Assembly: GCA_964509425.1 (NCBI GenBank) | Contig: CAZDWZ010000001.1 | Coordinates: 62,001 to 126,000, forward strand | Source of the DNA: CAZDWZ01 sp964509425 | GTDB taxonomy: Bacteria; Bdellovibrionota_C; UBA2361; SZUA-149; CAZDWZ01 | Length of the DNA: 64,000 nt | Direction: 5' to 3' | Part shown: positions 44,734-54,003 of the stretch, piece by piece | Numbering within the stretch: the stretch's first letter is position 1 | Layout of the letters: the number at the start of each line of letters is the position of its first letter | Notes under the pieces: generated by a model | What the model saw: the letters and a program-made list of their open reading frames with translations, nothing else | The model's database searches: none | Told to the model about the DNA's origin: nothing | Translations under genes and position numbers: made by a program

Positions 44734-46283
44734 GCACCCTCAGAGAGCTGGATCACTCTCTCAATACCAATTCTTCGTAAGAAGAGATCATCGTGACTGG
44801 CAACAAGAAGTCCACCGGGCCACAGCGACAACATCGACACCAGCGCAGCCCGGCCAAACAAATCAAGGCTAAAGGTCGGTTCGTCGAGAACGAGCAACTG
44901 CACGGTCGGCATCTGAGAGAATAAGCAAATCAGTGCCGCACGCGTTCTCTCCCCGGGGCTCAAGCTGCAAAGCGGCCTCTCTGCCAGTAGCAACGGAAAT
45001 CGATACCCGGTCAACATTGTTCGTATGGTTTCCGGATCGCCGACACCGCACTCGATCTCGAGCAGACTAAAGAGACTTTCTCCTCTTTTCCAGTCACTGG
45101 CGCCCTGAGCTATCGATCCCACGCGCGGGAGATCGATCTCGATAGTCCCTCGATCGACGTGCCGTCGCGTGAGAATGGTCTCTAGGAGAGTCGATTTTCC
45201 AGAACCGTTCCTTCCGATAACTCCGATTCGCTCGTGTTTCATCGTAAGCGAAAGATCAGAAACGACCTCTCTCCCGCTCATATTGATCGAGAGATTGCTC
45301 ACCCGAATAATCGTATCATGCGGCGAAAAACGCTCTTCCCGCGTGAATTCGAAATCGAACGGCAACTCGACGCTCAAACTTCGGCGCGACGCTCTCGCCC
45401 AGTTTCGCGCCGAAGCAAGTCGCGCGTCTCTGATGAGGGCCATTTTGCCATGTTTCACCTGCGCGTAATCCCGCTTCTGATTTAGTCGCGATCGAGGCGT
45501 GGCTCGTTGCAGTTCTCGAACCCGTCCATACTGTTTTTTTCTCCGCCGCCGGCGGGCAATATGAGCTATGTATGCCTCTTTCTCGGAGAGCGCATGAATA
45601 GTTTTTGAATACCTCTCTTGCTCCTCCCTATCCGCATCCAACAAAAAGCTCTCAAATTCTTCAAACGTTCCTTCGAACCCTCGACAGCCGCTTTCGGAAA
45701 CATAGATGAAGTGCCGAAAAGCAGAGAGCAGTTTAGCGTCATGAGTGACGACCAGCGCCGTTCTTGAAAACGCTTGAAGCCAGTCTCCGAGCCAACGCAC
45801 TCCCACCACATCAAGGTCTTCCGTCGGTTCATCGAGCAAGAGAATTTCTGGATTCATCAGCTTGGCTTGGAGAAGACAGAGTTTCCTTCTTTGTCCGTGA
45901 CTAAGCTCTTCGATTCTCTCGATTGCAACACGATCGTGGAATCCCAGCGAGTTCAACTCGCGCGTGATCAACGAATCGGCGAAATTCTCCGAGAGGTACT
46001 TGATCGCGAGGCGGCAGTCTGCCGTATCCAGGCTCTGAGGCACGAAAACCGGGAGAGATGATACTTGTATTACACCAGAATACTCGGAATGCTCGCCACT
46101 CAGCGTCTTCAGGAGACTGCTCTTCCCCACGCCATTTCGTCCGCTGATTACTGCCTTCTCACCTCGTTCTAAATGTAACATGAGATCTTGGATGAGGACG
46201 CGCTCATCGGACGCCCGAATCGTCAGATGTCTTGTTTGAATTGCCGCGGAAAGCCGCGCTGTGGTTGTCGACGCTTGAGTCAT
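44730..46283 (-). CDS. ABC-F ATPase (ribosome-associated type)
   Basis: Two ATP-binding cassettes in one 517-residue soluble chain with no membrane domain. Walker A is GRNGVGKSS and GRNGSGKST; signatures are LSHGQRRK and LSPGERTR; Walker B is ILLLDEPT and LLVLDEPT. The linker is very basic (ARRRRRKKQYGR). This is the ABC-F class, which acts on the ribosome in translation control or antibiotic protection. The ATG overlaps the stop of the hflX-type gene (ATGA), and the GAGGAGGTAAA ribosome site lies inside its last codons. Its own stop shares the TTAA with the M28 gene. Confidence 0.93.
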   Translation of the reverse strand: MTQASTTTARLSAAIQTRHLTIRASDERVLIQDLMLHLERGEKAVISGRNGVGKSSLLKTLSGEHSEYSGVIQVSSLPVFVPQSLDTADCRLAIKYLSENFADSLITRELNSLGFHDRVAIERIEELSHGQRRKLCLLQAKLMNPEILLLDEPTEDLDVVGVRWLGDWLQAFSRTALVVTHDAKLLSAFRHFIYVSESGCRGFEGTFEEFESFLLDADREEQERYSKTIHALSEKEAYIAHIARRRRRKKQYGRVRELQRATPRSRLNQKRDYAQVKHGKMALIRDARLASARNWARASRRSLSVELPFDFEFTREERFSPHDTIIRVSNLSINMSGREVVSDLSLTMKHERIGVIGRNGSGKSTLLETILTRRHVDRGTIEIDLPRVGSIAQGASDWKRGESLFSLLEIECGVGDPETIRTMLTGYRFPLLLAERPLCSLSPGERTRAALICLFSQMPTVQLLVLDEPTFSLDLFGRAALVSMLSLWPGGLLVASHDDLFLRRIGIERVIQLSEGA

Positions 46284-47656
46284 TTTACCTCCTCAAGCGA
46301 CTTTAAGATCTTCGCTTCAAGCCGAGAGTCAACTTCCACAGTCAAGCGAAGGCCGTTTTCGGTAGCTTCGCTCGTGATCACTCTCCCACCCGCATATATC
46401 TGCGAGAATACGGAGGTCGCGTGATACGGCACCAGGAATTCTCGCTGGGTTCGGCTCGCTCGAGCCGTCTGCAGCAAGCGTTCTCGAAGCTCATCTACGG
46501 CTGCTGGACAGCTCGTGCTGATAAGAACAAACGGATGCTCGCCGGAGAGTTTCGACCACGGCACCGAATCTTCTTCAACCGGCAATTTGTCTGCCTTGTT
46601 GAAGATGTAAAATCTGGGAAGCTTGTCAGCGCCTAAACGAACGATGACGTCCTCCGTGGTTTGCACATGCAGTTCGCACTCTGGGTCCGACGAATCAACA
46701 ACAAAAAGGAGCAAATCGGCCTCGGCGATCTCCGCGAGAGTAGACTCAAAACTTCCCAAGAGGCGCTCGGGAAGCCGCCGAATGAATCCCACCGTGTCGC
46801 TTAAGATAACGTCTCCTCCGTGTCTGCTCAGCGCACGAGATGTCGTGTCCAGAGTCTCAAATGGCATATCCTTTGCAGAAAGTGACTGGCTGGTGAGTGC
46901 GTTCATCAGCGAAGTTTTTCCGGCGTTGGTATAGCCGATGATCGCGATTCGTTTACAGTTCTCCCGGTTTCGTCGTTGAGTGCGGCTTGCCGATTCAAGA
47001 CGTCTCAGCTCCTTTGTGAGCATGAGGAGCCGCGAATCAATTTTTCTCGCCAAGAGCTCCGAAGCAGTTTCTCCAGGACCTCGCCCACCCCCAATACCTC
47101 CGGTCTGCTGATCCATGTTGATTCCTACTCCTCGGATTCGAGGTCGAAGGTATTCCAACTGAGCAATTGCTATCTGGATGCGGGATCGTGCGGTTTTCGC
47201 GTTCCGCAAAAAAACGTTCAGAATAACTGCCTCTCGATCACAGACAGAGATTCCTGCGGCGTCTTCCAGATTCCGGAGCTGTGAAGCTGAAAGCTCCGCG
47301 TCCAATACCAGAAGATTGGCCCCAGTTTCGCGGGCACGCCGAGCAAGTGCTTCCGCCGCACCCTTTCCCAGCAAAGTGCGCGGATTCGGTTTCGAAAGAA
47401 AAACAATTTCTTCTCCGGAAACTTCGTCTCCTTGATTTCGGACAAGATTTGTAATTTCCGCGAGCTGAGCGCGCCGGGTAGCGTCGTTTCTTTCGCGACC
47501 GACAGAAGCGACGTAGCAGACGTTATTCTTTCGTTCTATGTCCGAACTCGGCGCAGCACCGCGATCCGTCCAATAATCGATAAGCTCTTCGAGCTCCCCG
47601 TCGTCCGGGAGCGGGACTTCACCGTGTTCTGGAACCGGAGTTGAAAAGATCTTCAT
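46280..47656 (-). CDS. hflX: GTPase HflX
   Basis: ATG 47656 (KIFSTPVPEHG) follows GGAGAAATTC; the frame is open further upstream. The 458-residue protein has the HflX N-terminal domain (NPRTLLGKGAAEAL, VLDAELSASQLRNLEDA, RIQIAIAQLEYLRPR), the GGRGPGE linker region and the GTPase core: GYTNAGKTSLMNA, DTVGFIRRLP and NKADKL. HflX splits stalled or stressed ribosomes. It is translationally coupled to the ABC-F gene, which also acts on ribosomes, so a joint role in ribosome rescue or drug tolerance is likely. Confidence 0.95.
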   Translation of the reverse strand: MKIFSTPVPEHGEVPLPDDGELEELIDYWTDRGAAPSSDIERKNNVCYVASVGRERNDATRRAQLAEITNLVRNQGDEVSGEEIVFLSKPNPRTLLGKGAAEALARRARETGANLLVLDAELSASQLRNLEDAAGISVCDREAVILNVFLRNAKTARSRIQIAIAQLEYLRPRIRGVGINMDQQTGGIGGGRGPGETASELLARKIDSRLLMLTKELRRLESASRTQRRNRENCKRIAIIGYTNAGKTSLMNALTSQSLSAKDMPFETLDTTSRALSRHGGDVILSDTVGFIRRLPERLLGSFESTLAEIAEADLLLFVVDSSDPECELHVQTTEDVIVRLGADKLPRFYIFNKADKLPVEEDSVPWSKLSGEHPFVLISTSCPAAVDELRERLLQTARASRTQREFLVPYHATSVFSQIYAGGRVITSEATENGLRLTVEVDSRLEAKILKSLEEVK

Positions 47657-47758
47657 GAATTTCTCCATCTCGACTGCCTTCAGGCAACGAGCATTCTGTG
47701 CGCCTCGCGACGCAAAAACTTTAAAAATACAACGCCACAGATGAGCCCGCATGACTTA

Positions 47759-47774
47759 CTGACCGCTTGGTCAG
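47759..47774. promoter_or_regulatory. Palindromic operator candidate upstream of hflX
   Basis: CTGACC-GCTT-GGTCAG is a perfect 16-bp palindrome with a 4-base centre, about 100 bases upstream of the hflX start. It matches the TGACC-N4-GGTCA shape of many TetR-type operators. No regulator gene lies beside it. Confidence 0.45.
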
Positions 47775-47857
47775 GGCGGCAGCGACAGCACGATCCCGCA
47801 TTTATTTGGCGGGTGCGTTCATTCAAATGACATCAAGGCCTATCAAGCGATAGTGAG

Positions 47858-47880
47858 CACGCGTTACTGAAAAACGCGTG
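47858..47880. repeat. Perfect 8-bp hairpin between hflX and topoisomerase genes
   Basis: CACGCGTT and AACGCGTG pair around a 7-base loop. It could be a terminator (without a U-tract) for the topoisomerase gene or a second regulatory site. Confidence 0.45.
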
Positions 47881-47998
47881 ACTAAATGAAATGTGTGAAG
47901 GAGGTGTTGAATAAAATCATGGCAATGCGCCCCGCTTCCGGAGAAATAAACTTTCAACAAGTATATTCTGAATACTCCGCAAATTCAACGAGAAATCA

Positions 47999-49027
47999 TC
48001 AATCTTTGGCTTTTTTTGAGAACTGCCCGAACCGCCCCTGCAGAAAGCCGAGGACGAGTGCCTCCTCCTTTTTCAGCCCGCTAAGCACTCCACGCTTTTC
48101 CGAAAGCGTTTGCCGCTGGAGCGCTTTTAGAAGCGTGCCATCGACGTACGCATTACAGATACTCGGATGAATGTAGCTTTTTCGGCAAATTGCAGGGGTA
48201 TTGCCAAGCTCTTTCGCGACCGATTCGATCGCGCGGACGATGAATCTCTTCGCTTCGGCCTGAGAGGAGAAAACTTCGAACTCTCTTAGCGCCAACGCAC
48301 AGAGTACCGTCCCTGCCCACGTGCGAAAATCCTTTGCGGTGAAATCCTCTCCCGTTATCCTTCGGAGGTAATCATTCACATCCAATGAAGAAACGGTTCT
48401 TCTCTCGCCGGAGTCATCAATGTATTGAAAAAGCTGCTTTCCCGGAATATCTTTCGAATCTTGAACAATCGACGCGAGCACTGAATCACTTAAGTGGATG
48501 ACATGCGGCTTGTTCGACTTTCCTTTAAAAGAGAACGTCAGCTTCGAGCCCTTGATGCGGACATGTGAATCCTGAAACGTGGTCAGACCAAATGATTTGT
48601 TGGTGCGCGCGTATTTTTCGTTGCCCACTCGAATGAGTGTCGACTCGAGGAGGCGAACAATTGCTGCGAGAATTTTCTCCTTTCCAAGTCCTCTTCGTTT
48701 GAGATCTTGGCTGACCTTTTTCCGAATCTGAGGAAGCTTTTCGGCAAACGTCAAAATTCGAATATATTTTCGACGTTCTTGTCGCGCACGCCATTCAGGG
48801 TGATAACGATATTGTTTTCTTTGCCGAGCATCACGCCCGGTTGCAAGGAGACGAGCGTCGCGGTCGCTTGAGATTTGCACATCGGTCCAGGCGGGCGGAA
48901 TAGCGAGCGACCGAATCCATTGTAATGTTCCTTTGTGCGTCACCCGCTTCCCACCGGTGAAGTAAATAAACGCTCGGCCGCGCGACCGCCGTTCAATCAT
49001 CCTAACGGAAGAGCTTCTGTTGGGCAT
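47999..49027 (-). CDS. Eukaryotic-type DNA topoisomerase IB
   Basis: A 342-residue enzyme that relaxes DNA supercoils through a 3'-phosphotyrosine. Family strings are IRSLAIPPAWTDVQISSD, ATGRDARQRKQYRYHP, IVRLLESTLIRVGNEKYA, SFGLTTFQDSHV, KDFRTWAGT and the catalytic Tyr in CRKSYIHPSI (near residue 285). All match bacterial poxvirus-like topoisomerase IB. The length is normal. It lies upstream of hflX on the same strand with 340 bp between. Confidence 0.95.
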   Translation of the reverse strand: MPNRSSSVRMIERRSRGRAFIYFTGGKRVTHKGTLQWIRSLAIPPAWTDVQISSDRDARLLATGRDARQRKQYRYHPEWRARQERRKYIRILTFAEKLPQIRKKVSQDLKRRGLGKEKILAAIVRLLESTLIRVGNEKYARTNKSFGLTTFQDSHVRIKGSKLTFSFKGKSNKPHVIHLSDSVLASIVQDSKDIPGKQLFQYIDDSGERRTVSSLDVNDYLRRITGEDFTAKDFRTWAGTVLCALALREFEVFSSQAEAKRFIVRAIESVAKELGNTPAICRKSYIHPSICNAYVDGTLLKALQRQTLSEKRGVLSGLKKEEALVLGFLQGRFGQFSKKAKD

Positions 49028-49083
49028 AAACTCCAGATAGAGATTTTCAGGCGGACTTATACTTAAGCAATTGCCGCAAACAC

Positions 49084-49473
49084 ATGATTTCCATCAGAAC
49101 GGCCGAGCGACAGCCCCTAATTCTGGGCCCTCAAGCCGGTGTGAAATCTGCTGACCTCGTCCTCTGCATGACGAGCAACAAAGCGAAGCGCTCCATCGAA
49201 GAAGGAGCATTTGAACTTGGCGGAGAGTTCTGCGCTGTCGCCGGAAGTTTTGACCAGACTTTCACTGCTTCGAAGAATGGTGTCGTCGCCTACACCCAAG
49301 CCGATGGTGTGTTTACCGGCGCGTCTCTCGGTGGTGTGGGCATCTCTCACGACAAAGACGAGGAGAGAGCTTTTTACGGCAGCTACGACGCTCGCTCAAT
49401 TTTTGAAGGAAAAATCCCTCCGAAGGTGGGAAACGCGATTCAAGAATTGAGAGGCATGCTGCCCCCAAGTTAA
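49084..49473 (+). pseudogene. C-terminal half of a SYLF (Ysc84) lipid-binding domain
   Basis: The 129 residues match only the second half of SYLF/Ysc84 proteins: SADLVLCMTSNKA, ELGGEFCAVAGSF, VVAYTQADGVFTGASLGG and ERAFYGSYDA. Whole family proteins have a signal peptide and an N-terminal half of about 70-90 residues, both missing here. There is no ribosome site before the ATG. The frame is closed upstream by a TAA near 49023, inside the start region of the topoisomerase gene. I read it as a truncated gene, though a short functional variant cannot be excluded. Confidence 0.68.
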
Positions 49474-49616
49474 ACGGAAACGTTTGTCCCAGCCGAACGA
49501 AGTGTCCGCCGAGATCTCCCTCTGAATTCGGCCGTGCAAGCACCGAGGGATTGCGGTTGAGCTTTCTCCCACACTGAGCTATCTCAGCCAGAGACTGACA
49601 GCTTAGGAGTCGCCGC

Positions 49617-50195
49617 ATGAAACCCTCGCGACCGGATTTTTTCTCCTATTTTATATCTTTCCTCGTCGTGACCGCCCTCTTCGCAACATCACACTCCGCG
49701 CACGCAGATCACGGTGCCCATTCCGGAAACGAGATGATCGAAGCCGCCCCGCCGGATGACCCGTCGGAGTTCGAACAGGAAGACCGATCGCTTTTCGTTG
49801 ATGCCCTCCACTATTTGCCGAATCGTCTCTTCGATCTGCTCGATGTCGTTCGTTGCCGAGGGCGTATTGGTCCTGGCGTTGCGGCCAGCGTGCGAATGAC
49901 GGAGGTAGCTCAAGTATTCGCGGGTTCTTACACGAGCGCTTTTGCTGGAATTCCTGGGCCGCGTCTTCGAAGGACACCAAAGCTTCCCGTCGGACTCGAA
50001 AGCCACAACGGCGCGTCGATGAGCGTTGCCAACGCCACCGTCGATGGGGGAATTGGTCCCGACTACTCTCCCACGGAAGTGGGACTCGGATTCCATATTC
50101 TCCTTCTCGGTCTGGATATTGGATTTGATCCCATCGAAATTGCCGATTTTGTAGCTGGGATTTTTACCGTAGATCTTCGAGACGATGATCTGTAG
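49617..50195 (+). CDS. Secreted protein, unknown
   Basis: ATG 49617 follows AGGAGTCGCCGC. A signal peptide (FFSYFISFLVVTALFATSHSAHA) leads to an acidic segment. A conserved-looking region follows (HYLPNRLFDLLDVVRCRGRI, then GPGVAASVRMTEVAQVF) with Gly-rich strands after it. The terminal hydrophobic strand pattern (FHILLLGLDIGFDPIEIADF) suggests an envelope-associated beta structure. The 192-residue protein belongs to no family I can name. Confidence 0.7.
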   Translation: MKPSRPDFFSYFISFLVVTALFATSHSAHADHGAHSGNEMIEAAPPDDPSEFEQEDRSLFVDALHYLPNRLFDLLDVVRCRGRIGPGVAASVRMTEVAQVFAGSYTSAFAGIPGPRLRRTPKLPVGLESHNGASMSVANATVDGGIGPDYSPTEVGLGFHILLLGLDIGFDPIEIADFVAGIFTVDLRDDDL

Positions 50196-50251
50196 TTCGT
50201 TCCTTCCATGAGTGACGACACCGCACTGTTAATCTAAAACCGTGAGTACTT

Positions 50252-51496
50252 GTGAAAAAGCTCGACCGACCTTACAGCCAGATAATTAGAGACCAGAAAC
50301 GATTTGCGATCGAGACTCTGAGAGATCTGATTGCAATTCCTACGCCGAATCCGCCGGGAGAAAATTACGAAAGATGCGCTCAGTTCTTAGCGGAACATCT
50401 TCGAGCTCTCGGAATGGAGACAAGAGTCATCAAAGTTCCTTGGGAAGAACAGTCCAAACTGCAGCCGGGTTACAAAGAGTTTCCGAGATACAACGTCATC
50501 GCGCGTTGGGATGTCGGCGCAAAGAAGACCTTGCACTTCAACGCGCACTACGATGTCGTTCCGGTATCGGGTTCGTGGAAATATGGGCCCTTTGAACCAA
50601 AAGTGAGCGGCGGCTGGGTGTACGGCCGCGGTTCCGCTGATATGAAAGGTTCTATCGCATCCCTCCTTCACGCAATTCGGAGCCTCAAGCGCACAGCGCT
50701 AAAGCCGGGAGTTAACGTCGAGGTCTCGTTCACGGCCGACGAGGAAACCGGTGGGCAGCTCGGTGCCGGTTACATTGTGAAGAAGAAGTTGGTCAAAGCT
50801 GACTACGCCGTGGTGATGGAGGGTGGAGAAAGGCTCGACGTCGGCGTGGGCCACAACGGCGTGTTGTGGCTTGAAGGTCGGCTCACCGGGAAATCGGCTC
50901 ACGGCGCTCTCCCGCATATGGGCATAAACGCGTTTGAGCACATGAACCTCTTGGGCCTCGAGCTTGCCAAGCTGCGTCCCGTGCTCAATAAGCGAAGCTT
51001 TCGACTCCCCGGCGGAGAACCGATGAAGCCGACGATTAATCTCGGAGGAGTTTTCGGATGCGGAAACGGTTCGAAAGTTAACACCGTCCCGGCCGAGGCC
51101 AGATTCACAATTGATCGACGCCTCCTTCCGAATGAAAAGCTCGCGGCCGCACGAAAGGAGATTCTTGCGGCGGTGAGCCGAGTGAAAAAGAAAGTCCCCC
51201 AGCTGAAGTTGGAGTTCGACACCCTGTTTGCGTGTGACCCCTGCGCAACTTCTCCGAAACATCCCTTCGCAACACAAGCAAAGTCCATACTTCGTAATTT
51301 AAAAGGGTCAAACTGCGGTAACGGTATCTGTGTCGGATTCACTGACCTCCACTATTTTGTCGTCGACGGAAAAATTCCGGGCATCGGCTACGGTCCTCCG
51401 GGAGAGAATTACCATGGCGTCAATGAACGAACGAAGATCACCGAGATTCTAGACGCGGCGGAAGTATACGCGGCATTTATAACCGACTTGGTTTGA
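50252..51496 (+). CDS. M20 metallopeptidase (ArgE/DapE type), second copy
   Basis: A 414-residue zinc hydrolase. The ligand motifs are NAHYDVVPVSG (His), GRGSADMKGS (bridging Asp), FTADEETGG (Glu pair), MEGGER, and NYHGVNER near the end (His). The lid domain carries GKSAHGALPHMG. GTG at 50252 is the start and no strong ribosome site is seen. It hydrolyses an N-acyl amino acid or a peptide. It shares only the family-level pattern with the two other M20 enzymes in the window. Confidence 0.92.
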   Translation: MKKLDRPYSQIIRDQKRFAIETLRDLIAIPTPNPPGENYERCAQFLAEHLRALGMETRVIKVPWEEQSKLQPGYKEFPRYNVIARWDVGAKKTLHFNAHYDVVPVSGSWKYGPFEPKVSGGWVYGRGSADMKGSIASLLHAIRSLKRTALKPGVNVEVSFTADEETGGQLGAGYIVKKKLVKADYAVVMEGGERLDVGVGHNGVLWLEGRLTGKSAHGALPHMGINAFEHMNLLGLELAKLRPVLNKRSFRLPGGEPMKPTINLGGVFGCGNGSKVNTVPAEARFTIDRRLLPNEKLAAARKEILAAVSRVKKKVPQLKLEFDTLFACDPCATSPKHPFATQAKSILRNLKGSNCGNGICVGFTDLHYFVVDGKIPGIGYGPPGENYHGVNERTKITEILDAAEVYAAFITDLV

Positions 51497-51519
51497 CTCG
51501 ATTTTCTCCGTCGATACGG

Positions 51520-52497
51520 TCAATTCGCGGCCGACGAATGCGCGTCTGCAACGTTGATCGACGCTGATTTCAGATGAGGAAGTGGCAGAAGATCCGCCAC
51601 GTTGCTGCGAATCGTGGCGACGAGGCTATCGAGTGGAAGATCATTTACGTCCAGACCGAAGGGGTCTTCGATTTCTCGCGCGAAGGCCTCGAGCGCAGCA
51701 AGCACATAAAATACGAGAGGCACGATAAAAACGGTTCCGACACCAAATTCCCCGAGCAGGCTAAGTGGAAGGGATATGACGTAGAGCAGAATAATCTTCC
51801 GCATGAAATACACGTAACTTCTAGGCGGCGGAGTGTTCTTGATTCGCTCACATGCGCCAAGAATATCGACGAGAGAATTCAAATCCCCGTTTAACGTGAG
51901 CAGCTCCTCCTCGCTCAGAAATCCTTGCCGCTTGAGACTGATCACATGTGAAATGAGAAAGCTGCAGACCCTATTCGGCCGATGAGGCGCCGCCAATACA
52001 CGTTCACTAAACAACCTCTCGCCGTCCTCGAATTCCCGGACCTGCGATTCTGCATCGAACCGAAGATGGTTTTTGAGAATCGCCGGAAAATTCCCGAGTA
52101 GCACCTGAAATTCTTTTCTTAACTTGGCCTCACTCATCGGGAGGTAAGCATTCAGCTTCATCGCAATGGAGCGAGTAGAATTTACCAGCTGACCCCAGAG
52201 CTTTCTCGCCTCCCACCAGCGCTCATAGGCTGTGTTGGTTCGAAAAACCAGGATCACTGAGATGACGAAGCCGAGAAGCGAATGCACAATAGGTGCACTT
52301 CGATCGACGAGGTTATAAAAATGCCCGTCAACCCAGACCAGCACGAACGAGTACAGCGAAACTATTACGATGGGCAGGAAGAGCGAGCGAATGGTGCTTG
52401 ATCGGAAAAGTGCAAAAGGCGCGTAAAGCCAAAGGGCTCGATCACCAAACCCTCGCTCATCAGTCGATGGATTTCTTTCGTTTGCACTGGCAGCCAT
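51520..52497 (-). CDS. Bestrophin-like (UPF0187/YneE) chloride channel protein
   Basis: The start at 52497 (MAASANERNPS) is chosen because the frame above it to 53145 is the shadow of the sigma-factor gene. The 325-residue protein has the bestrophin hallmarks SLLGFVISVILVFRTNTAYE, RWWEARKLWGQLV and the four-helix membrane core. The C-terminal FAREIEDPFGLDVNDLPLD matches the family Ca/regulatory helix. It forms a pentameric anion channel in the inner membrane in related proteins. Confidence 0.92.
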   Translation of the reverse strand: MAASANERNPSTDERGFGDRALWLYAPFALFRSSTIRSLFLPIVIVSLYSFVLVWVDGHFYNLVDRSAPIVHSLLGFVISVILVFRTNTAYERWWEARKLWGQLVNSTRSIAMKLNAYLPMSEAKLRKEFQVLLGNFPAILKNHLRFDAESQVREFEDGERLFSERVLAAPHRPNRVCSFLISHVISLKRQGFLSEEELLTLNGDLNSLVDILGACERIKNTPPPRSYVYFMRKIILLYVISLPLSLLGEFGVGTVFIVPLVFYVLAALEAFAREIEDPFGLDVNDLPLDSLVATIRSNVADLLPLPHLKSASINVADAHSSAAN

Positions 52498-52686
52498 AAG
52501 TAGCGAGCAAAAACTCCTGTTTGACGAAGTCTTATCGTCAATATCTAGTTTCGGCAACGACGGCGTTCCAAACACGAATTTGTCGTTTCGATCGGCAAGA
52601 GTGGGATTGCCCGAGTTCCCGCAAAGTTTCGACAATTGTTTATTTCTGTATATTTCGCCGGTCGGCGACATCGAGAGAGCGAAATC

Positions 52687-53916
52687 GTGGAAGAGTCTGA
52701 AATTACCGCCGTGTATCGAGAAGAAGGTCGGAGAGTCTTTGCGACGCTGGTCCGCCTGCTCGGTGATTTTGACCTTGCGGAGGAAGCCCTTCATGAGGCG
52801 TTTACTGCCGCCGTTCTCCAGTGGCCACGCGATGGAGTTCCGCAGAATCCTCGTGCCTGGCTTGTTTCGACAGGGCGGTTCAAGGCGATTGACGCCATTC
52901 GTAGGAGAGCACGTTTCAGCGAGTCCCTTGGAGAGCTTCTGAAAAGAGTGGAAGAGGACCAATCCTCTTCCGAGGAGCGTCTCAACGTCACGGTCGAAGA
53001 TGATCGGTTGCGCTTGATTTTTACTTGTTGTCACCCGGCACTCGCCCCTGCGACACAAGTTGCGCTCACGCTGCGAGAGATCTGTGGATTGACCACCGAA
53101 GAAATCGCAAGCGCATTTCTTCTGACGTCTGCAACGATCGCGCAACGAATCGTGCGGGGAAAAGGTAAGATTCGAGACGCTGGAATTCCCTATCGCGTGC
53201 CGGAAGCCGAGGAGCTCCCTGAAAGGATAGAATCCGTATTATCGGTGATCTATCTCGTTTTTAATGAAGGATACTCGGCGTCATCCGGCGATTCCGTGAC
53301 GAGATCCGAACTGAGCCTTGAAGCAATCCGTTTGGGGAGACTCTTGCTCTCTCTTCTTCCCGATCCTGAGGTTCGAGGATTGCTGGCGCTCATGCTTTTG
53401 CATGAGTCGAGAAGAACTTCCAGAGTTTCCGAAGCAGGCGATATTATCGTTCTCGAAGAACAAGATCGTTCGTGCTGGAATCACGACCACATAAGGGAAG
53501 GCAAAGAGCTGGTTCAAGCGTCACTGGCAACGGGACAGATCGGACAATACACAATTCAAGCCGCCATCTCTGCAGAACACGCAAGCGCTCCGACAGCCGG
53601 AGACACCAACTGGAATCAAATTGTTCGGCTCTACGATCTTCTGATTCTGGCAGCCCCTTCTCCGATCGTTCAGTTAAATCGCGCGGTTGCTCTTGCATTT
53701 CGTGACGGCTTCGAAGTTGGGATCACTGCGATCCGCGAGATTTTCGACCGCGGGGAGCTCACTGAGTATCACCTCGCGCATGCCGCCGAAGCCGATCTCC
53801 TGCGGAGGTTGGGAAGACGGCTGGAGGCCCGGGCGGCATATGAAAAGGCGCTCAGATTCGTTCAGCAGGAACCGGAACGCCGCTTGCTGCTCCGGCGTCT
53901 TCGAGAGGTCGAATAA
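52687..53916 (+). CDS. ECF42-type RNA polymerase sigma factor
   Basis: A 409-residue sigma factor starting at GTG 52687 (VEESEITAVYREEG); an in-frame start at 52636 would add 17 residues. Region 2 (RRVFATLVRLLGDFDLAEEA) and region 4 (VALTLREICGLTTEEIASAF) are clear. The long C-terminal extension (NEGYSASSGD, LLALMLLHESRR, then LNRAVALAFRDG with TPR-like helices) is diagnostic of ECF42 sigma factors. These are typically encoded beside DGPF/YCII proteins, as here. It is predicted to control its own cluster and perhaps other targets. Confidence 0.93.
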   Translation: MEESEITAVYREEGRRVFATLVRLLGDFDLAEEALHEAFTAAVLQWPRDGVPQNPRAWLVSTGRFKAIDAIRRRARFSESLGELLKRVEEDQSSSEERLNVTVEDDRLRLIFTCCHPALAPATQVALTLREICGLTTEEIASAFLLTSATIAQRIVRGKGKIRDAGIPYRVPEAEELPERIESVLSVIYLVFNEGYSASSGDSVTRSELSLEAIRLGRLLLSLLPDPEVRGLLALMLLHESRRTSRVSEAGDIIVLEEQDRSCWNHDHIREGKELVQASLATGQIGQYTIQAAISAEHASAPTAGDTNWNQIVRLYDLLILAAPSPIVQLNRAVALAFRDGFEVGITAIREIFDRGELTEYHLAHAAEADLLRRLGRRLEARAAYEKALRFVQQEPERRLLLRRLREVE

Positions 53917-54003
53917 ATCTCCGCCGGTTTGTCGAAATCCGCTTTCTTCGATCGACCACCCGTATGAGCCGGAATCGCGGCCGTGCGAAAAGGGAGCAAT
54001 TTC

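Noticed and set aside
52498..53145. N-terminal extension of the bestrophin-like gene
   Set aside because: This part of the minus-strand frame is the complement of the sigma-factor gene. Family similarity begins only after Met 52497.
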